From Ochotona curzoniae (lineage: Eukaryota; Chordata; Mammalia; Lagomorpha; Ochotonidae), in the NCBI RefSeq assembly GCF_017591425.1, contig NW_024466421.1, positions 310,001-374,000 of the forward strand: a stretch of DNA of 64,000 nucleotides. The letters run 5' to 3'. A program made the position numbers and the translations under genes. The notes beneath the pieces were generated by a model. The model was not told the origin of the DNA. It did no database searches and saw only the letters and a list, made by a program, of their open reading frames with translations. Shown piece by piece: positions 1-9,905 of this stretch (position 1 is its first letter; each line of letters opens with the position of its first letter).

Positions 1-1870
1 CACTGACCCACCCCAGTCTCAGTGAAGCCAGAAATCCCGGAAATAAGCACAGGACAGTAATTGGGTAACCTTGGGGACAGTAAGCGCCTTGTTTTTTCCA
101 AGAAATAGGAAGGCTGCAATATCACGCCGCGCATGGGGCCGCAGTTGCTACTGTGACCCCGGGGACCTGTTTGTTTCTTGAGATGAACCAGTGTCAGACT
201 TCGTCACAGCAGGTGGGTAATTTAGAAACCAAAAAACAAAAACAGATAGAAACCAGCAGGGCGGATACTGCACTACGCCTTAAGTCGCATAAAGAGGCCA
301 GGACCGTGGTCAGCTGGGGTGAAGGTGGGCCAGAGGGATGAGGGGAGGTGGTGCCCAGTCTGCAGACAGAGGAGGCTGTGATTACAGCTGAGCTGCCCAC
401 TGCTGCTCACGGAATGGCTGAGGACGGTGGCAGGGGGCGAGGCCGCCGGGGTGAGGACAGTGGGCAGGGAGTGGGGCCTCCAGCCCATAGCTGCCTCTCA
501 GCACGGGGAGAAAGCCTTCCCAGGAATACATATGGCCCAGGGTTGGCCACAGCTGGGCATGTACGGGCCCAGGTGAGCCTTCACTCCGTGCCCAGCCCCA
601 GCAGCCAACCCGAAGGCCACACCAATTTTGCAGCCCCTCAATTTTGCTGGAGAAAACTTACCTACAATCCGATGTTTGCAATGCCACATGGATCTGACGG
701 GTTGGCTGGGCACGTGAGCTGCAGAATTCAACACAGTCTCCGTTTCCAAGGTTGGGTGGTCCTGGGCGCTTGTGCTGTTGATGACTCTGCTGTGCCATGG
801 GCTTCACGTGGGGACCCCAGTGAACACCCTGTATACCTCCTGCTCCCTCCACTCGGCCATCTCGCCCCTGGCCCAAATACGGTGAACTCAGCTAGGTGAT
901 CCTGGGGCCCCGCTGTGACCCCACAAAGATGGGCATAGTGGCTCCAGCTCCCAGGCACCCTGAGTCATCAAGGCCAAGGGTACGTGAGGGCAGCCAGTGG
1001 CTGGGCCTGATATCCTTGGCTAGTGCAGCGAGGGGGAGTACTAGCCCTAGGCCCTCGCCAGGCTCCAGGGAACAGCCCAGGGGTGGGGGGGACAGATATG
1101 CCACCTGCTTTGTCTTTGGAGCAGCAGATGTGGGTACAGTGGCCACTGAGCTTGCAGCATGGGAACTGATCCTTGAAGCCACCAGGGCTGGGGCAGGGGG
1201 TGGGAGAGTTCTCCTGGGGTGACACTGCTTTGTTCCAAGTCCTTCTAGCTGTGAGTTGCAAGGCCACATGTGCCACCCAGCTGACATTGTCAGAACCACG
1301 AGAGCTGCTCCAGCATCTTGAACTCACAAGGTGCCAAGGAGGTCGTCTGGGCCAACTCCCAGGAGACGCCGGGGCTGCCCTGAGAAGATGCCCAGCTTGC
1401 CTGTGGGTACCGAGCAAGGGACAGCAGCTGCGGGGTGGGTGGGGGTGTCTCCTGTGCTAACTGCTGGAAGCAGTGTGGTGACCCTGTGCTGCCAGCGTAG
1501 ACCCGAGCTGGGACACCCTGTCCAGTCAGACTTGTTCCGTGTCGGTGACAGCACCGGGGTCATCTCAGATCACTGGGCCCCATGAGGGCAACCCAGGTGG
1601 GCAGCTGTGGTTCCCTTCCAATTGGGGGTTGCCCTGCCTTCCCACTGCTCCAGCTCATGGATGGCAAGGTGGGAAAAGCAGCAGGATGGATGCCTGCCAT
1701 GGCCCCACCAACCGCCAACCTTGCAGCCGGGAGGGACCCATCAGCAGCGAGCCTGGATGTGTCGTCACCTGGGCGGAGACACCCCCATGTGGGCACTGCC
1801 CTGGATGAGCGGGCACCAACTGCTGCCAGGTGCCACCATGGACATGAGGGACACCATGCAAAGGCATTCC
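1..1870. other. Intergenic sequence downstream of SLC45A4
   Basis: No gene, SINE or clear repeat recognised. Composition is GC-rich. In other mammals the convergent gene DENND3 ends some kilobases beyond; none of its coding sequence is visible here. Short open frames on both strands show no family resemblance. Confidence 0.5.
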
Positions 1871-1894
1871 TTCCGACACAGGAAGTTCAAGTAC

Positions 1895-1900
1895 TTTATT
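1895..1900 (-). terminator. Distal poly(A) signal AATAAA
   Basis: Forward tttatt; on the transcribed strand the context is TTTTTCAATAAAGTACTTG. Cleavage would fall about 10-30 nt downstream (about 1870-1885). A GT-rich stretch (ATGGTGTCC and CATGGTGGC) follows on the minus strand, as expected for a downstream element. Confidence 0.75.
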
Positions 1901-2000
1901 GAAAAACAGCTCAGTGTCATCTCGAAATATAGATCTCTGCCAGTATACATCTCAGCTTTTGAACCACCCGACAGCATGATTCCCGTGCGTTTGAAAGAAC

Positions 2001-2006
2001 TTTATT
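2001..2006 (-). terminator. Proximal poly(A) signal AATAAA
   Basis: Forward tttatt in the minus-strand context TTTTTAAATAAAGTTC. It lies about 105 nt before the distal signal, so tandem alternative polyadenylation with a short length difference is possible. Which signal dominates cannot be told from sequence. Confidence 0.55.
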
Positions 2007-2849
2007 TAAAAACATCAACTTGAGGCAGCAAGTGTCAAGTGTCCGACGCAGTCCGTGTCCGCGCCGCGGGCAGGCAGCCGGCCCTGCTCGTCCACGCCGC
2101 GGCCGCATACACTGAGGTAGCCGTGCCCACCGGGAGCCCCGTGCCCAGGGGTCCCCGCGCGGCGGGGGGAGGCAGTCCAAGGGCAATAGCAGGGGAAGTA
2201 GCCCCAGAAAGAGACGTGCTGGCATAAGCAGGTGCCAGACAGCTTTGAGTCCCGGCCTGTGGCCACCTCCAGCTTTGGTGTGGGCCGCCCTGGGCTTGAA
2301 AGCTGTCCGACTTGAAGGGTGAGGGGGCGGCTGCTCGCCCCTCGGAGGAGCCCTGGGGGGAGCTCAGGCACCACTGCCAGGCGAGCTAGAGGACGGAAAT
2401 CGTCCGTCGTCGTCGTGGCCGCCTCCACGGCTCCAGACATTTGCATGGGCTGGGGCTGACGATGTCAACAACTTCTTGTTTGACTCGAGTTTGGGGAATG
2501 CAAAATCTGACTGTTTTGTTCTGAACTGCTTGTGGGCCTAAGTTGCAAATGTTTGACAATCTGGGGGGAAAAAAAACATGCAGAATAACACCTGTGGAAT
2601 GAAAGAGTGGAAATTAAAGCATCTTTCTCAAAAAAGGACTGGAAATGATTTCTTTCGATTGTGGACAAAGTCATGAAGTGTGGCGGTGTTGCCTGGTGGT
2701 TCGAACCTAGTCTACACCTACCAAACCCCTGTGGTGTTGGGCAGGGGGCCCGGCGGGCACTGCCCGAGGCACAGTGGCTGCATCTGCCAGCAGCCACTCT
2801 CTGCCCGCAAGCCGCCCGAGCGTGGAATGTGTGAGAAGGCGTGTGTGGC

Positions 2850-3218
2850 TCAGACTGCTGACTCAGTCTCCACGGGGCCCTGCAGGCCCTCCTTCCGTGA
2901 CAGCTTCAGCACCGTGGGCCTCTCGGGGTCCCCCCTGTTAGTCCCGCCCTCGCCAGCCGGCGTAGGTGACAGGCCCTTCTGTTCCTCCTTGGCCTCCTCT
3001 GACACCTCGGGGTAGATCACCAGGAACGTGGCTGTGAGGAAGCCCAAGAAAGAGCCCACGGAGGCCACCATGGGGATGACACGCACGGTACCCACAGCGT
3101 CGACCACGCCCCCAAGGGCAGATGCCACCAGGATCTGCGAGATGTAAACCTGGCAGGAGAGGATGGCGCAGTCGATGCCGAATCCACGCTTCGAGTTGCC
3201 AGGGCTGTGGTGAACGTA
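2850..3218 (-). CDS. SLC45A4: SLC45A4 coding exon 7, terminal (residues 641-762, stop)
   Basis: The acceptor CTTCCTTGCAG is followed by TACGTTCACCACAGC (YVHHSPGNSKRGF). The exon encodes TM11 (AILSCQVYISQILVASALGGVVDAV) and TM12 (VIPMVASVGSFLGFLTATFLVIY), then a cytosolic tail with SEEAKEEQKGL and the conserved PTVLKLSRKEGLQGPVETES ending. The stop is TGA (forward tca at 2850-2852). A Gly/Arg-containing tail segment differs from human as recalled, but length and ends are kept. Confidence 0.96.
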   Translation of the reverse strand, partial: YVHHSPGNSKRGFGIDCAILSCQVYISQILVASALGGVVDAVGTVRVIPMVASVGSFLGFLTATFLVIYPEVSEEAKEEQKGLSPTPAGEGGTNRGDPERPTVLKLSRKEGLQGPVETESAV

Positions 3219-3966
3219 CTGCAAGGAAGGAGGCACACAGGTGAGGCTGAGCCAACGAGCGGGGGCCCATGTGTGAGGGCAGAGTCAGAGGGGAACCACG
3301 CCAACTCCTTCCCACCCCTAAGTGGGCAAAGCACAGGGAGGGAGGAGGCTCCAGGGGCCTGCAGCCTGTGCCCCATTGGCCCAATGGGCAAATGGAACCT
3401 AGACAGAAAGGGAGCAGGAAGGGGGAGCAGCAGGTTCCAAGCCGAGCCATGCACGCACGAGGCGGCTCTGTGAGGCCCCAGGAAGATGGACACGCGCTGC
3501 TGCACCATGATCCTGTCACGCTGAGGCACAGAGGGCTTGGTGCCGAGGCAGACCTCTCTCCTGGGGTGTCTACTGCCCCAACCCAAGACTGGAAGCGATG
3601 TCCACATGGAGTGTGGGGAGGAGCGCCCTGTGCACATCAGCCAGTGAGGAAAAGCATCACCCAGCCGTGTCCTTGGGGCTGGGCTGGACAGCCCATATCT
3701 GCAGGAGTTTGATGGACAGACCTCCTATGTCCATGGGAGGTACAATGAGCAGCACCTACGCCCATGAGAGCCACGACGGACAGGCGGTCAGGACCCACGT
3801 CCGTAGGGGCCTGACTTGGGGCAAGTAGCAGCTCTGATGGCCTTGAGTACACAGAGCAGTGCCAAGGACAGGCTGGGTCCCGAGTGACACCCCCACCCTC
3901 CACCCTGACAGGTCCACCCTGCACTGACCCGCCCCCCATGCCACCCCAGCCTCCCGCAGGACACAC
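3219..3966 (-). other. Intron between coding exons 6 and 7
   Basis: 748 bp from donor GTGTGT at 3966 to acceptor CTTCCTTGCAG. Unique GC-rich sequence, with no repeat or extra exon recognised. Confidence 0.85.
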
Positions 3967-4178
3967 CTCCTTGATGTCGTGGTAGTGGCCCAGCAGAGCG
4001 TAGGGGCAGTAGGAGATGCTCATGGAGACGATGCCCATGGTGCTGATGCAGACCATGGCGACGTGGACGTCAGGGAAGATGGCCATGACGGCTGTGCCCA
4101 CGGAGAAGCCCAGTGTGCCCAGGACGTAGATGACCCTGATACTCAGGTCATAACTGTCCAGGTACTTCTGTAGCAGGG
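3967..4178 (-). CDS. SLC45A4: SLC45A4 coding exon 6 (residues 570-640)
   Basis: The acceptor TGTCTCTGCAG is followed by CCCTGCTACAGAAG. The exon encodes the TM8-TM9 linker (LLQKYLDSYDLSIR), TM9 (VIYVLGTLGFSVGTAVMAIF) and TM10 (VAMVCISTMGIVSMSISYCPYALLG), ending HYHDIKE. Its 212 nt restore phase 0. Two oddities: the donor is GAG then GTGTGT, weaker than the GTGAGC or GTAAGT donors of the other exons, and the upstream intron is a large minisatellite whose unit copies this exon's own acceptor. Skipping this exon would shift the frame. Confidence 0.95.
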
Positions 4179-4454
4179 CTGCAGAGACACGGCCATGAGT
4201 GCACACACACACACACACACACACCCCCAGAGCTGCAGGGACACGGCCATGAGTGTGCACACACACACCCAGAGCTGCAGGGACACGGCTGTGAGCACAC
4301 ACACACATACCCAGAGACACACACACACACACACACCCAGAGCTGCAAGGACACAGCCATGAGTGTGTGTACACACACATCCAGAGCTGCAGGGACATGG
4401 CCGTGAGCGCGCGCACACACACACCCAGAGCTGCAGAGACACGGCCGTGAGTGT

Positions 4455-4492
<38 letters not shown>

Positions 4493-5125
4493 AGAGCTGC
4501 AGGGACACGGCCGTGAGCATGCACACACACACACACACACACACCCAGAGCTGCAGAGACATGGCTGTGAGTGTGCACATACATACACCCAGAGCTGCAG
4601 GGACACGGCCATGAGTGTGCACACACACACCCAGAGCTGCAGGGACACGGCCGTGAGCATACACACACATACCCAGAGCTGCAGGGACACGGCCGTGAGC
4701 ACACACACACATACCCAGAGCTGCAGGGACACGGCCGTGAGCATACACACACATACCCAGAGCTGCAGGGACACGGCCATGAGTGTGCACACACACATAC
4801 CCAGAGCTGCAGGGACACGGCTGTGAGTGTGCACACACATACACCCAGAGCTGCAGGGACACGGCCGTGAACAGCAAGACCCCCAGGCAGGCAGCCAGCA
4901 CACACCACCCACACCCCACACCCTTCCCCCAGAGCTGCAGGGACATAGCTGTGGGCAGGGCCCCCAGCTTTGCCCTCCCCAGGCAGCCAGCACAGGCGCA
5001 CACACAGTGGGACCAGCCAGCATGTACCACCACACACACACACACTCACCCAGAGCTGCAAGGATATGACTGTGAGGAGGCCCCCAAGCAGCCAGCCAGC
5101 CAGCACGCACCACCACATACAGATG
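4179..5125. repeat. Minisatellite with CA tracts abutting the exon 6 acceptor
   Basis: About 15 regular copies plus 3 decayed ones of a 40-60 bp unit: ccagagctgcagggacac, then ggccgtgag, then a variable (CA)n tract. The core runs 4181-4870 with length variation in the CA part; 4871-5125 holds degenerate copies. The real exon 6 junction (gggctgcagagacac then ggccatgag) is itself one copy. On the transcribed strand each unit reads TGTCCCTGCAG followed by CTCTGGGTGTGTG, an acceptor-like motif. The unit lacks stops on the minus strand, so all three frames stay open for 300 codons or more, one of them in frame through exon 6; these are not separate genes. Confidence 0.9.
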
Positions 5126-6660
5126 CAGGGACATGGGTCGTGAGCAGGAGAGCTCCCTGCTCTGCCCTCCCCAGGCAGCTAGCTGCACACACCACCACAC
5201 ATTCACACACAGCCGGGGCCAGCCAACACACACACAGGGCTGTAACATCTCACACACCCAGCCCTGGACTTTCCAGCAGCTTCTGGGGCCTTCCCGACAG
5301 GAACTACCCAGGCCTGCTCCGTGGTGCTGACCATTGACCGCACCCCAGGACAGCTGGGGCAGTCCTTCCTCCCGGCACCTCTACTCCTGCCCAGCCCTCC
5401 TGTCTTGGGGGGGTCACAGGACACCTCCTTTAGGAAGCACTTGTGTCCTCACAGGGGTATGGGGCATTGTGACGTAGCTGGTTATGCTGCCAAGTAGGAG
5501 GCACACGGTCACATCAGAGTGCAGCCCAAGCTCCAGCTGCTCCACTTGCCACTTTGCTCCTTGCCATGGAGGATGCCCAAAGTGCTGGGCCCCTGCACCC
5601 ACATGGGAGCCCTTGGCTCCCGCCTCCATGGCCTGGAGGTGCTGGGGTCCATGTGATGGATGTGGAAGACAGGAAGGTGTGTAGAGTACTGTTCCACTGC
5701 ATGGCAGGGCCCGGCCGATGTCTCTGCAGCCACCTGAATGCAGCTCCACCTCCCTTTGCATGGACACCGGACAACCCCGCTGAGATTTCTATAGTTTATT
5801 TAGGCATTGTCTGCCTCTGTGGAGTTAATGTTTACTACCAGTGTGAGCTTGGAAGTTGATGTTGCTGATACTGTTTTAGCCAAAGGGCCTTTTATTCTTG
5901 CTGTCTCTGTGCCCCCCCCCCACACACACCACCCTACCCGCGTTGACCATATGCTAATCAAGGGTGTTCTGTCCCCAGGTGTAGTGGGAATCTATTCTTT
6001 CCCTCTTTCCTTGATCTTTACGTCCGTTCTTCCGTGATGCACTTCCTCCCTGAACTGATTCAAGATTCAGTTGTAGAATGAGGATTGAGTTGTAGAATGT
6101 GTTACTGATTGGTATGCACCATCTATTGAGAACTTCCTGACCACAGGGTAGGATGGATAACATCCTGCTTCAAGGTGAAACAAACTGCAGAGTCATCTTT
6201 AGAAACACCCGCTTGACCATGACGTAAAAAGTCTGAGCCAGAGTTTGACTGGTTCTGTATAAATAAAGCGGACAGCTTTCCTGCATTGTCCACAATGATC
6301 ATGGAACCCTAGAGGTCCGTCCCTCTTTCTCTCTTTGCGCCTCATCCACGCACCCTTCGTGAGTTTCGGACTCGGCTGGAGCTGGACTCCGGCACTGAGG
6401 GTATTGGAGAAATGAATCAATGAATGGCAAACCTCTCCCTTCCTCTCTGTCACTCGGCCTTTCCAGCCAGTCTTTCACAGTGGAGACAGTTACATCACGC
6501 TGTTCCTGGGAGGGAGCTGTCATTCCAACCCACCCTCCAAGACAATGATGCCTGCCGGGCCCTGGCTCCTGCGTTCTGAACACACAAGATGGGGGGCTGG
6601 CTTCCCACGGTCCCTCCACTGCCCCTGCCCGGGAATGCGGCCGCAGGGACCACGGCTCAC
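5126..6660 (-). other. Rest of intron between coding exons 5 and 6
   Basis: Holds a C-run followed by a short CA tract (about 5912-5932) and an AT-richer stretch (5780-6300) that may be an old unidentified repeat. No exon recognised. Confidence 0.6.
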
Positions 6661-6760
6661 CTGAGCAGATGGCACCGGTGGCAGCGTAGATGACCAGGCC
6701 CCAGCAGCCCATCTTCACACCGGCGTTGTAGTTGTGCCAGGCTGTCGAGTTGGACGGCTC
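6661..6760 (-). CDS. SLC45A4: SLC45A4 coding exon 5 (residues 537-569)
   Basis: The acceptor CTGGAGCAG is followed by GAGCCGTCCAACTCGACAGCC (E-P-S-N-S-T-A). The Asn-Ser-Thr sequon (N540) lies in the predicted TM7-TM8 extracellular loop and is a likely N-glycosylation site, conserved in human. The rest, GVKMGCWGLVIYAATGAICS, is TM8. The exon is 100 nt and ends TGCTCAG then GTGAGC, phase 1, joining to CC-CTG-CTA of the next exon to make Ala. Confidence 0.95.
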
Positions 6761-7122
6761 CTGCTCCAGAGAGGCGGGGTTAGTGGAAGGCCACTGCCCA
6801 TTTCAGCCTTAGACCCGTCCTGTGCATGCTAAGGCCACTTCCCTCCTGACCCCATGAGCCAGGGCCCATGCCAGGGACACAGCTCGCATACTCGTTCAGG
6901 CATCACCTTCTGGACTCATGTAGGACAAGGCAATGGACAGCTCGCCGCCCTCAGACCCCATAGGCAGACACGGCACTACAGGCGTGTACACACTGGCACC
7001 GCCTGCCTGCAGACCCCAGTATCCTCAAGGTTCCCCGGGCCAGGTGTGGCAGGAGACACCAAGGCTGCCCTGTTCTCAGGGACTGTCCCAGAGCAGAGCG
7101 GTGGGGCCCCAGGCTGGCTCAC
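6761..7122 (-). other. Intron between coding exons 4 and 5
   Basis: 362 bp, GT-AG, no repeat or other feature recognised. Confidence 0.85.
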
Positions 7123-8117
7123 CTTGGGGTTCCCTTTGAAGATGACGTGGCCCATGAAGTCGGTGTAGAACACAGCCTCGGCAATGACGGAGAACCAGGT
7201 GAGCAGGTGGCAGAGGCAGAGGCGCGTCAGCTCTTTGGGCATCTTGAGCATGGAGAGCCAGAGCAGGCGCACGGTGGTCTCGCCCTCGCCCTCCTCGCTC
7301 TCCGTGTCCCCGCTGGAGGTGGTGGCCCCACTCTGGTGCCGGTGGCGCTGGCGCTGCCGCTTCTGCAAGTCATACAGGTCGCTCATGCTGCGCGACGGCT
7401 TGATGAGGACCACAGCGTTGGCCCGCCGGTGCCGGTAGCGGTGGGAGCCGATCTTGCCATAGTAGGAGAAGGTGCTGGAAGCTTGCCGCCGGAACACGTG
7501 TCGCCGTCGCCTCATGGAGCCCGGACCCGCTGGGGGCTTCCGGCCAAGGGCATCCACCGGTGGGGAGCTGCTCCCATTGGGGACTTTGGCATCATGCGCG
7601 TGGTGGTCGAGTAGGGTGTCGTCCTCCCTGGCGCCTTCCCGGAGCCGCGGGCACAGGCGAGGCAGCCTGGTCCTGGAGAGCTCCTGGCTGGTGCTGCGGG
7701 GTGTGCTGGGGTAGGAGGCATCGTGGAAGATGGACGGCTCGATGTCATGCAGGAAGAGCAGCTCGGGCTCCAGGTCCAGTGCCGCGTCTGGCACATGCAG
7801 CACGGAGTCGCTCTGGCTGCGCACCATGTCCACGGCCAGGTAGTCCAGTGGCAGCTCGTGTTCTGACTGCACCTCGTCCGGGAACAGGGGGCCGTGCTGC
7901 TCGCCAGGGGGGGCGCTGGCCTCGTCGGTGGCGCTGCGGTCCTGCTGAGGGTTGTACTGTTCCTCCTTGATGCTGAACAGATGCAGGCCCACCGACACCG
8001 TGAAGACGATGGCCGCGAAGAAGAAGAGCACCTGGTTCTGCGTGCGGAACCAGTCGCCCAGCACGGTCTGCGTCCAGTCCAGCCCGCCCAGCACATAGCC
8101 AATGGCACCACCCAGGC
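7123..8117 (-). CDS. SLC45A4: SLC45A4 coding exon 4, the large exon (residues 205-536)
   Basis: The acceptor CTCATTCAG is followed by GCCTGGGTGGT. The exon encodes TM5 and TM6 (GAIGYVLGGLDW and FFFAAIVFTVSVGLHLF), then the long cytosolic loop typical of SLC45A4, then TM7 (HLLTWFSVIAEAVFY). The loop contains an acidic dileucine-like block (ALDLEPELLFLHDIEPSIFHD), an Arg-rich patch (MRRRRHVFRRQ), the conserved SRSMSDLYD Ser/Thr-rich stretch, a basic KRQRQRHRH run and the acidic DTESEEGEGE segment. Compared with human as I recall it, a few residues are missing just before the Arg patch, which explains most of the 762 versus 768 difference. 995 nt; it ends in AAG then GTGAGC, phase 0. Confidence 0.96.
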
Positions 8118-8254
8118 CTGAATGAGAAGAGGGACTGCTGTAACAAGTTAGGATGCAGCGAATGAACTGGGACCGGGGCACTGCCCTGGCTGTGCCACTG
8201 CCTACTACCTGCTGAACCCCAGCCCCAAGGCCCCACAGGCAGCCCCGTCCATTC

Positions 8255-8378
8255 CCCAGCCAGGCCCCGCCCCGCCCCCAGCCAGGCCCCGCCCCGTCCA
8301 CCCCCAGCCAGGCCCCGCCCTGTCCACCCCCAGCCAGGCCCCGCCCCGTCCACCCCCCAGCCAGGCCCTGCCCTGCCG
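8255..8378. repeat. GC-rich minisatellite inside a 287-nt intron
   Basis: Five tandem copies of a 22-27 bp unit (cccagccaggccccgccccg plus tcca) between coding exons 3 and 4. On the pre-mRNA it is G-rich (repeated GGGGCGGGG and CTGGGGG), so it offers many GGG splicing-enhancer triplets and possible G-quadruplexes about 26 nt from the exon 3 donor. Confidence 0.85.
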
Positions 8379-8404
8379 CCCAGGTCGGTCCATGTGGGTT
8401 TTAC

Positions 8405-8584
8405 CGGCCGAGAAGGCATGGATGTTGAGGGCCATGTCTTGCTCCTCGCTGTCCACCACGTCCAGCAGGTAGGCGCGGATCGGGCCCTCGGTTGCATCAG
8501 CACTGAAGTCCAGGACCACCACCCCCAGCACAGTGAGGACAATGCCGATGGGTTGCCGGCTTGGGATGTCACCAAGGGCCAGTC
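8405..8584 (-). CDS. SLC45A4: SLC45A4 coding exon 3 (residues 145-204)
   Basis: The acceptor TTGTCCAG is followed by GACTGGCCC, continuing the reading GSAIG-LALGDIPSRQPIG. The exon holds TM4 with the highly conserved SLC45 signature DFSADATEGPIRAY (residues 170-183), which carries buried acidic residues thought to matter for proton coupling in this family. The following DVVDSEEQDMALNIHAFSAG is the TM4-TM5 linker and the start of TM5. Its 180 nt equal 60 codons; the donor is GCCG then GTAAAA at 8404. The next intron is only 287 nt and very G-rich on the transcribed strand. Confidence 0.96.
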
Positions 8585-9299
8585 CTGGACAAGCACACAG
8601 GTGGGCACTCAAGGCCACAGCTTAGCATCCTCACAGTGGTCGCAGGGCATGCTGGGCAGCTCCTCTCACGCCTGCAGCCCTAAACCCTGAGAGCTTCCTC
8701 TCCTTCCAGACTTCCCAGACCTGAGGGGGGCTGTCCCCAGGGAATAGGAGTGTCCGCTTTCTCTCTTTACCAAGAGCCAACCCCAAGCAGGCTGTTGGCC
8801 TGGGAGGCCCCTGCAGCTACCACCGGCCTGCTGTGTAGCTGGGCCACAGGGCATGTAGTGAGAGGGGACCCAGTCCTTTTGAATGTACTGCGGGTGCTGA
8901 CTGCATCCCACCCCAGCGGGCTGCCTGCACCTGGACCAGAGGTGTTGGGGTAGAGCCAGACTGCCTGCCCCAGGTTGGGGGTCAGGAGCTGCCAAGTCAC
9001 TGCATCTGGGGCACACAGGGGCAGGACTGCCCTCATGGCAGCTACCTCATGACCTCTGTGCCTGGCCTTGCTCAGGGAGGTCACATGGGGTGTTCACTAA
9101 ACGGGGGACCAATCTCCTCCCCCTGCCAGGGTGTCCAGCCCAGAAGCACTTCCCGCCCTTGGGGCTTTAGCAGACAGTGGTGACCCACTTGGTCGCCGAG
9201 ACAGGACAAGATGCAGAGGGGATGTTTGCAAGAACACACACAGGGGTCACGGACAGACGCTCCCGGGGGAGTGGCGCTGCCTCTGCCGGCCCCGCTCAC
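8585..9299 (-). other. Intron between coding exons 2 and 3
   Basis: 715 bp of unique sequence; GTGAGC donor, TTGTCCAG acceptor. Nothing else seen. Confidence 0.85.
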
Positions 9300-9488
9300 C
9301 TATGGCCGAGCCGTTGAGAAAGAGTGCCACGCCGAAGAGCACGCCCACACACAGCGCCAGGATGAAGGGGCGCCTGCGGCCCCAGCTCAGTGTGCAGCGG
9401 TCGCTCGCAGAACCGATGAGTGGGGTGAAGATGAGACCAAGGATGGGGCTCAGGAACCAGGTAAGGCTGTAGTACTGCTCTGGGAGGC
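9300..9488 (-). CDS. SLC45A4: SLC45A4 coding exon 2 (residues 82-144)
   Basis: The acceptor reads CCCCGCAG then GCCTCCCAGAG; the split glycine codon joins exactly to the previous exon ([13 protein letters not shown]). The exon covers TM2 (about residues 90-107), the short cytosolic loop [12 protein letters not shown] (111-122) and TM3. The WGRRRP stretch is the family form of the RxGRR-type motif between TM2 and TM3 shared with sucrose/H+ symporters. Its 189 nt equal 63 codons; the donor is G then GTGAGC at 9299. A 27-bp minisatellite starts directly upstream of the acceptor, so the polypyrimidine tract of this intron is made of repeat units. Confidence 0.96.
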
Positions 9489-9905
9489 CTGCGGGGACAC
9501 GGGGCGGGGACAGGCGTGAACACACACGGGGCGGGGACAGGCGTGCACACACACGGGGCGGGGACAGGCGTGCACACACACGGGGCGGGGACAGGCGTGA
9601 ACACACGCGGCGGGGACAGGCATGAACACACGGGGCGGGGACAGGCGTGCACACACGTGGGGCAGGGACAGGCGTGAACACACACGGGGCGGGGACAGGC
9701 GTGCACACACGCGGGGCAGGGACAGGCGTGCACACACGCGGGGCAAGGACAGGCATGAACACACGCGGGGCGGGGACAGGTGTGCACACACACGGGACGG
9801 GGACAGACGTGCACACACAGGGCGGGGACAGGCGTGAACACACGCGGCGGGGACAGGCGTGCACACACACGGGACGGGGACAGGCATGCACACACACGGG
9901 CCTGG
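9489..9905. repeat. 27-bp minisatellite abutting the coding exon 2 acceptor
   Basis: Fifteen copies of acacacggggcggggacagg plus cgtg(c/a), with small indels. The first copy lies within 10 nt of the acceptor at 9488. On the transcript the array is a C/T-rich run (TGTCCCCGCCCCGTGTGTG) serving as an oversized polypyrimidine tract. Open frames on the minus strand (Cys/Pro/Val/Arg repeats) are products of the array and not genes. Confidence 0.9.

Larger units (their letters stand above)
1875..2849 (-). other. SLC45A4: SLC45A4 3' UTR
   Basis: This follows the TGA stop without an obvious splice site and runs about 970 nt to the distal poly(A) signal. The stretch 2460-2680 is AT-richer (T-runs, GTCAAACATTTGCAACT) and looks like ordinary mammalian UTR. 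The part at 2030-2420 is CpG-rich, with a CGT triplet run near 2400-2412. The last 150 nt (1880-2030), with both AATAAA motifs, are AT-rich and look evolutionarily constrained. Reading frames in this segment have no recognisable product. Confidence 0.75.

Noticed and set aside
1..1870. Possible 3' end of DENND3
   Set aside because: Expected nearby from synteny, but no coding sequence or plus-strand poly(A) context could be recognised.
3637..5257. Minus-strand open frames of 300-493 codons rich in Cys, Val, Ser and Leu
   Set aside because: They result from a stop-free minisatellite plus the in-frame exon 6. Only the exon 6 part is SLC45A4 coding sequence.
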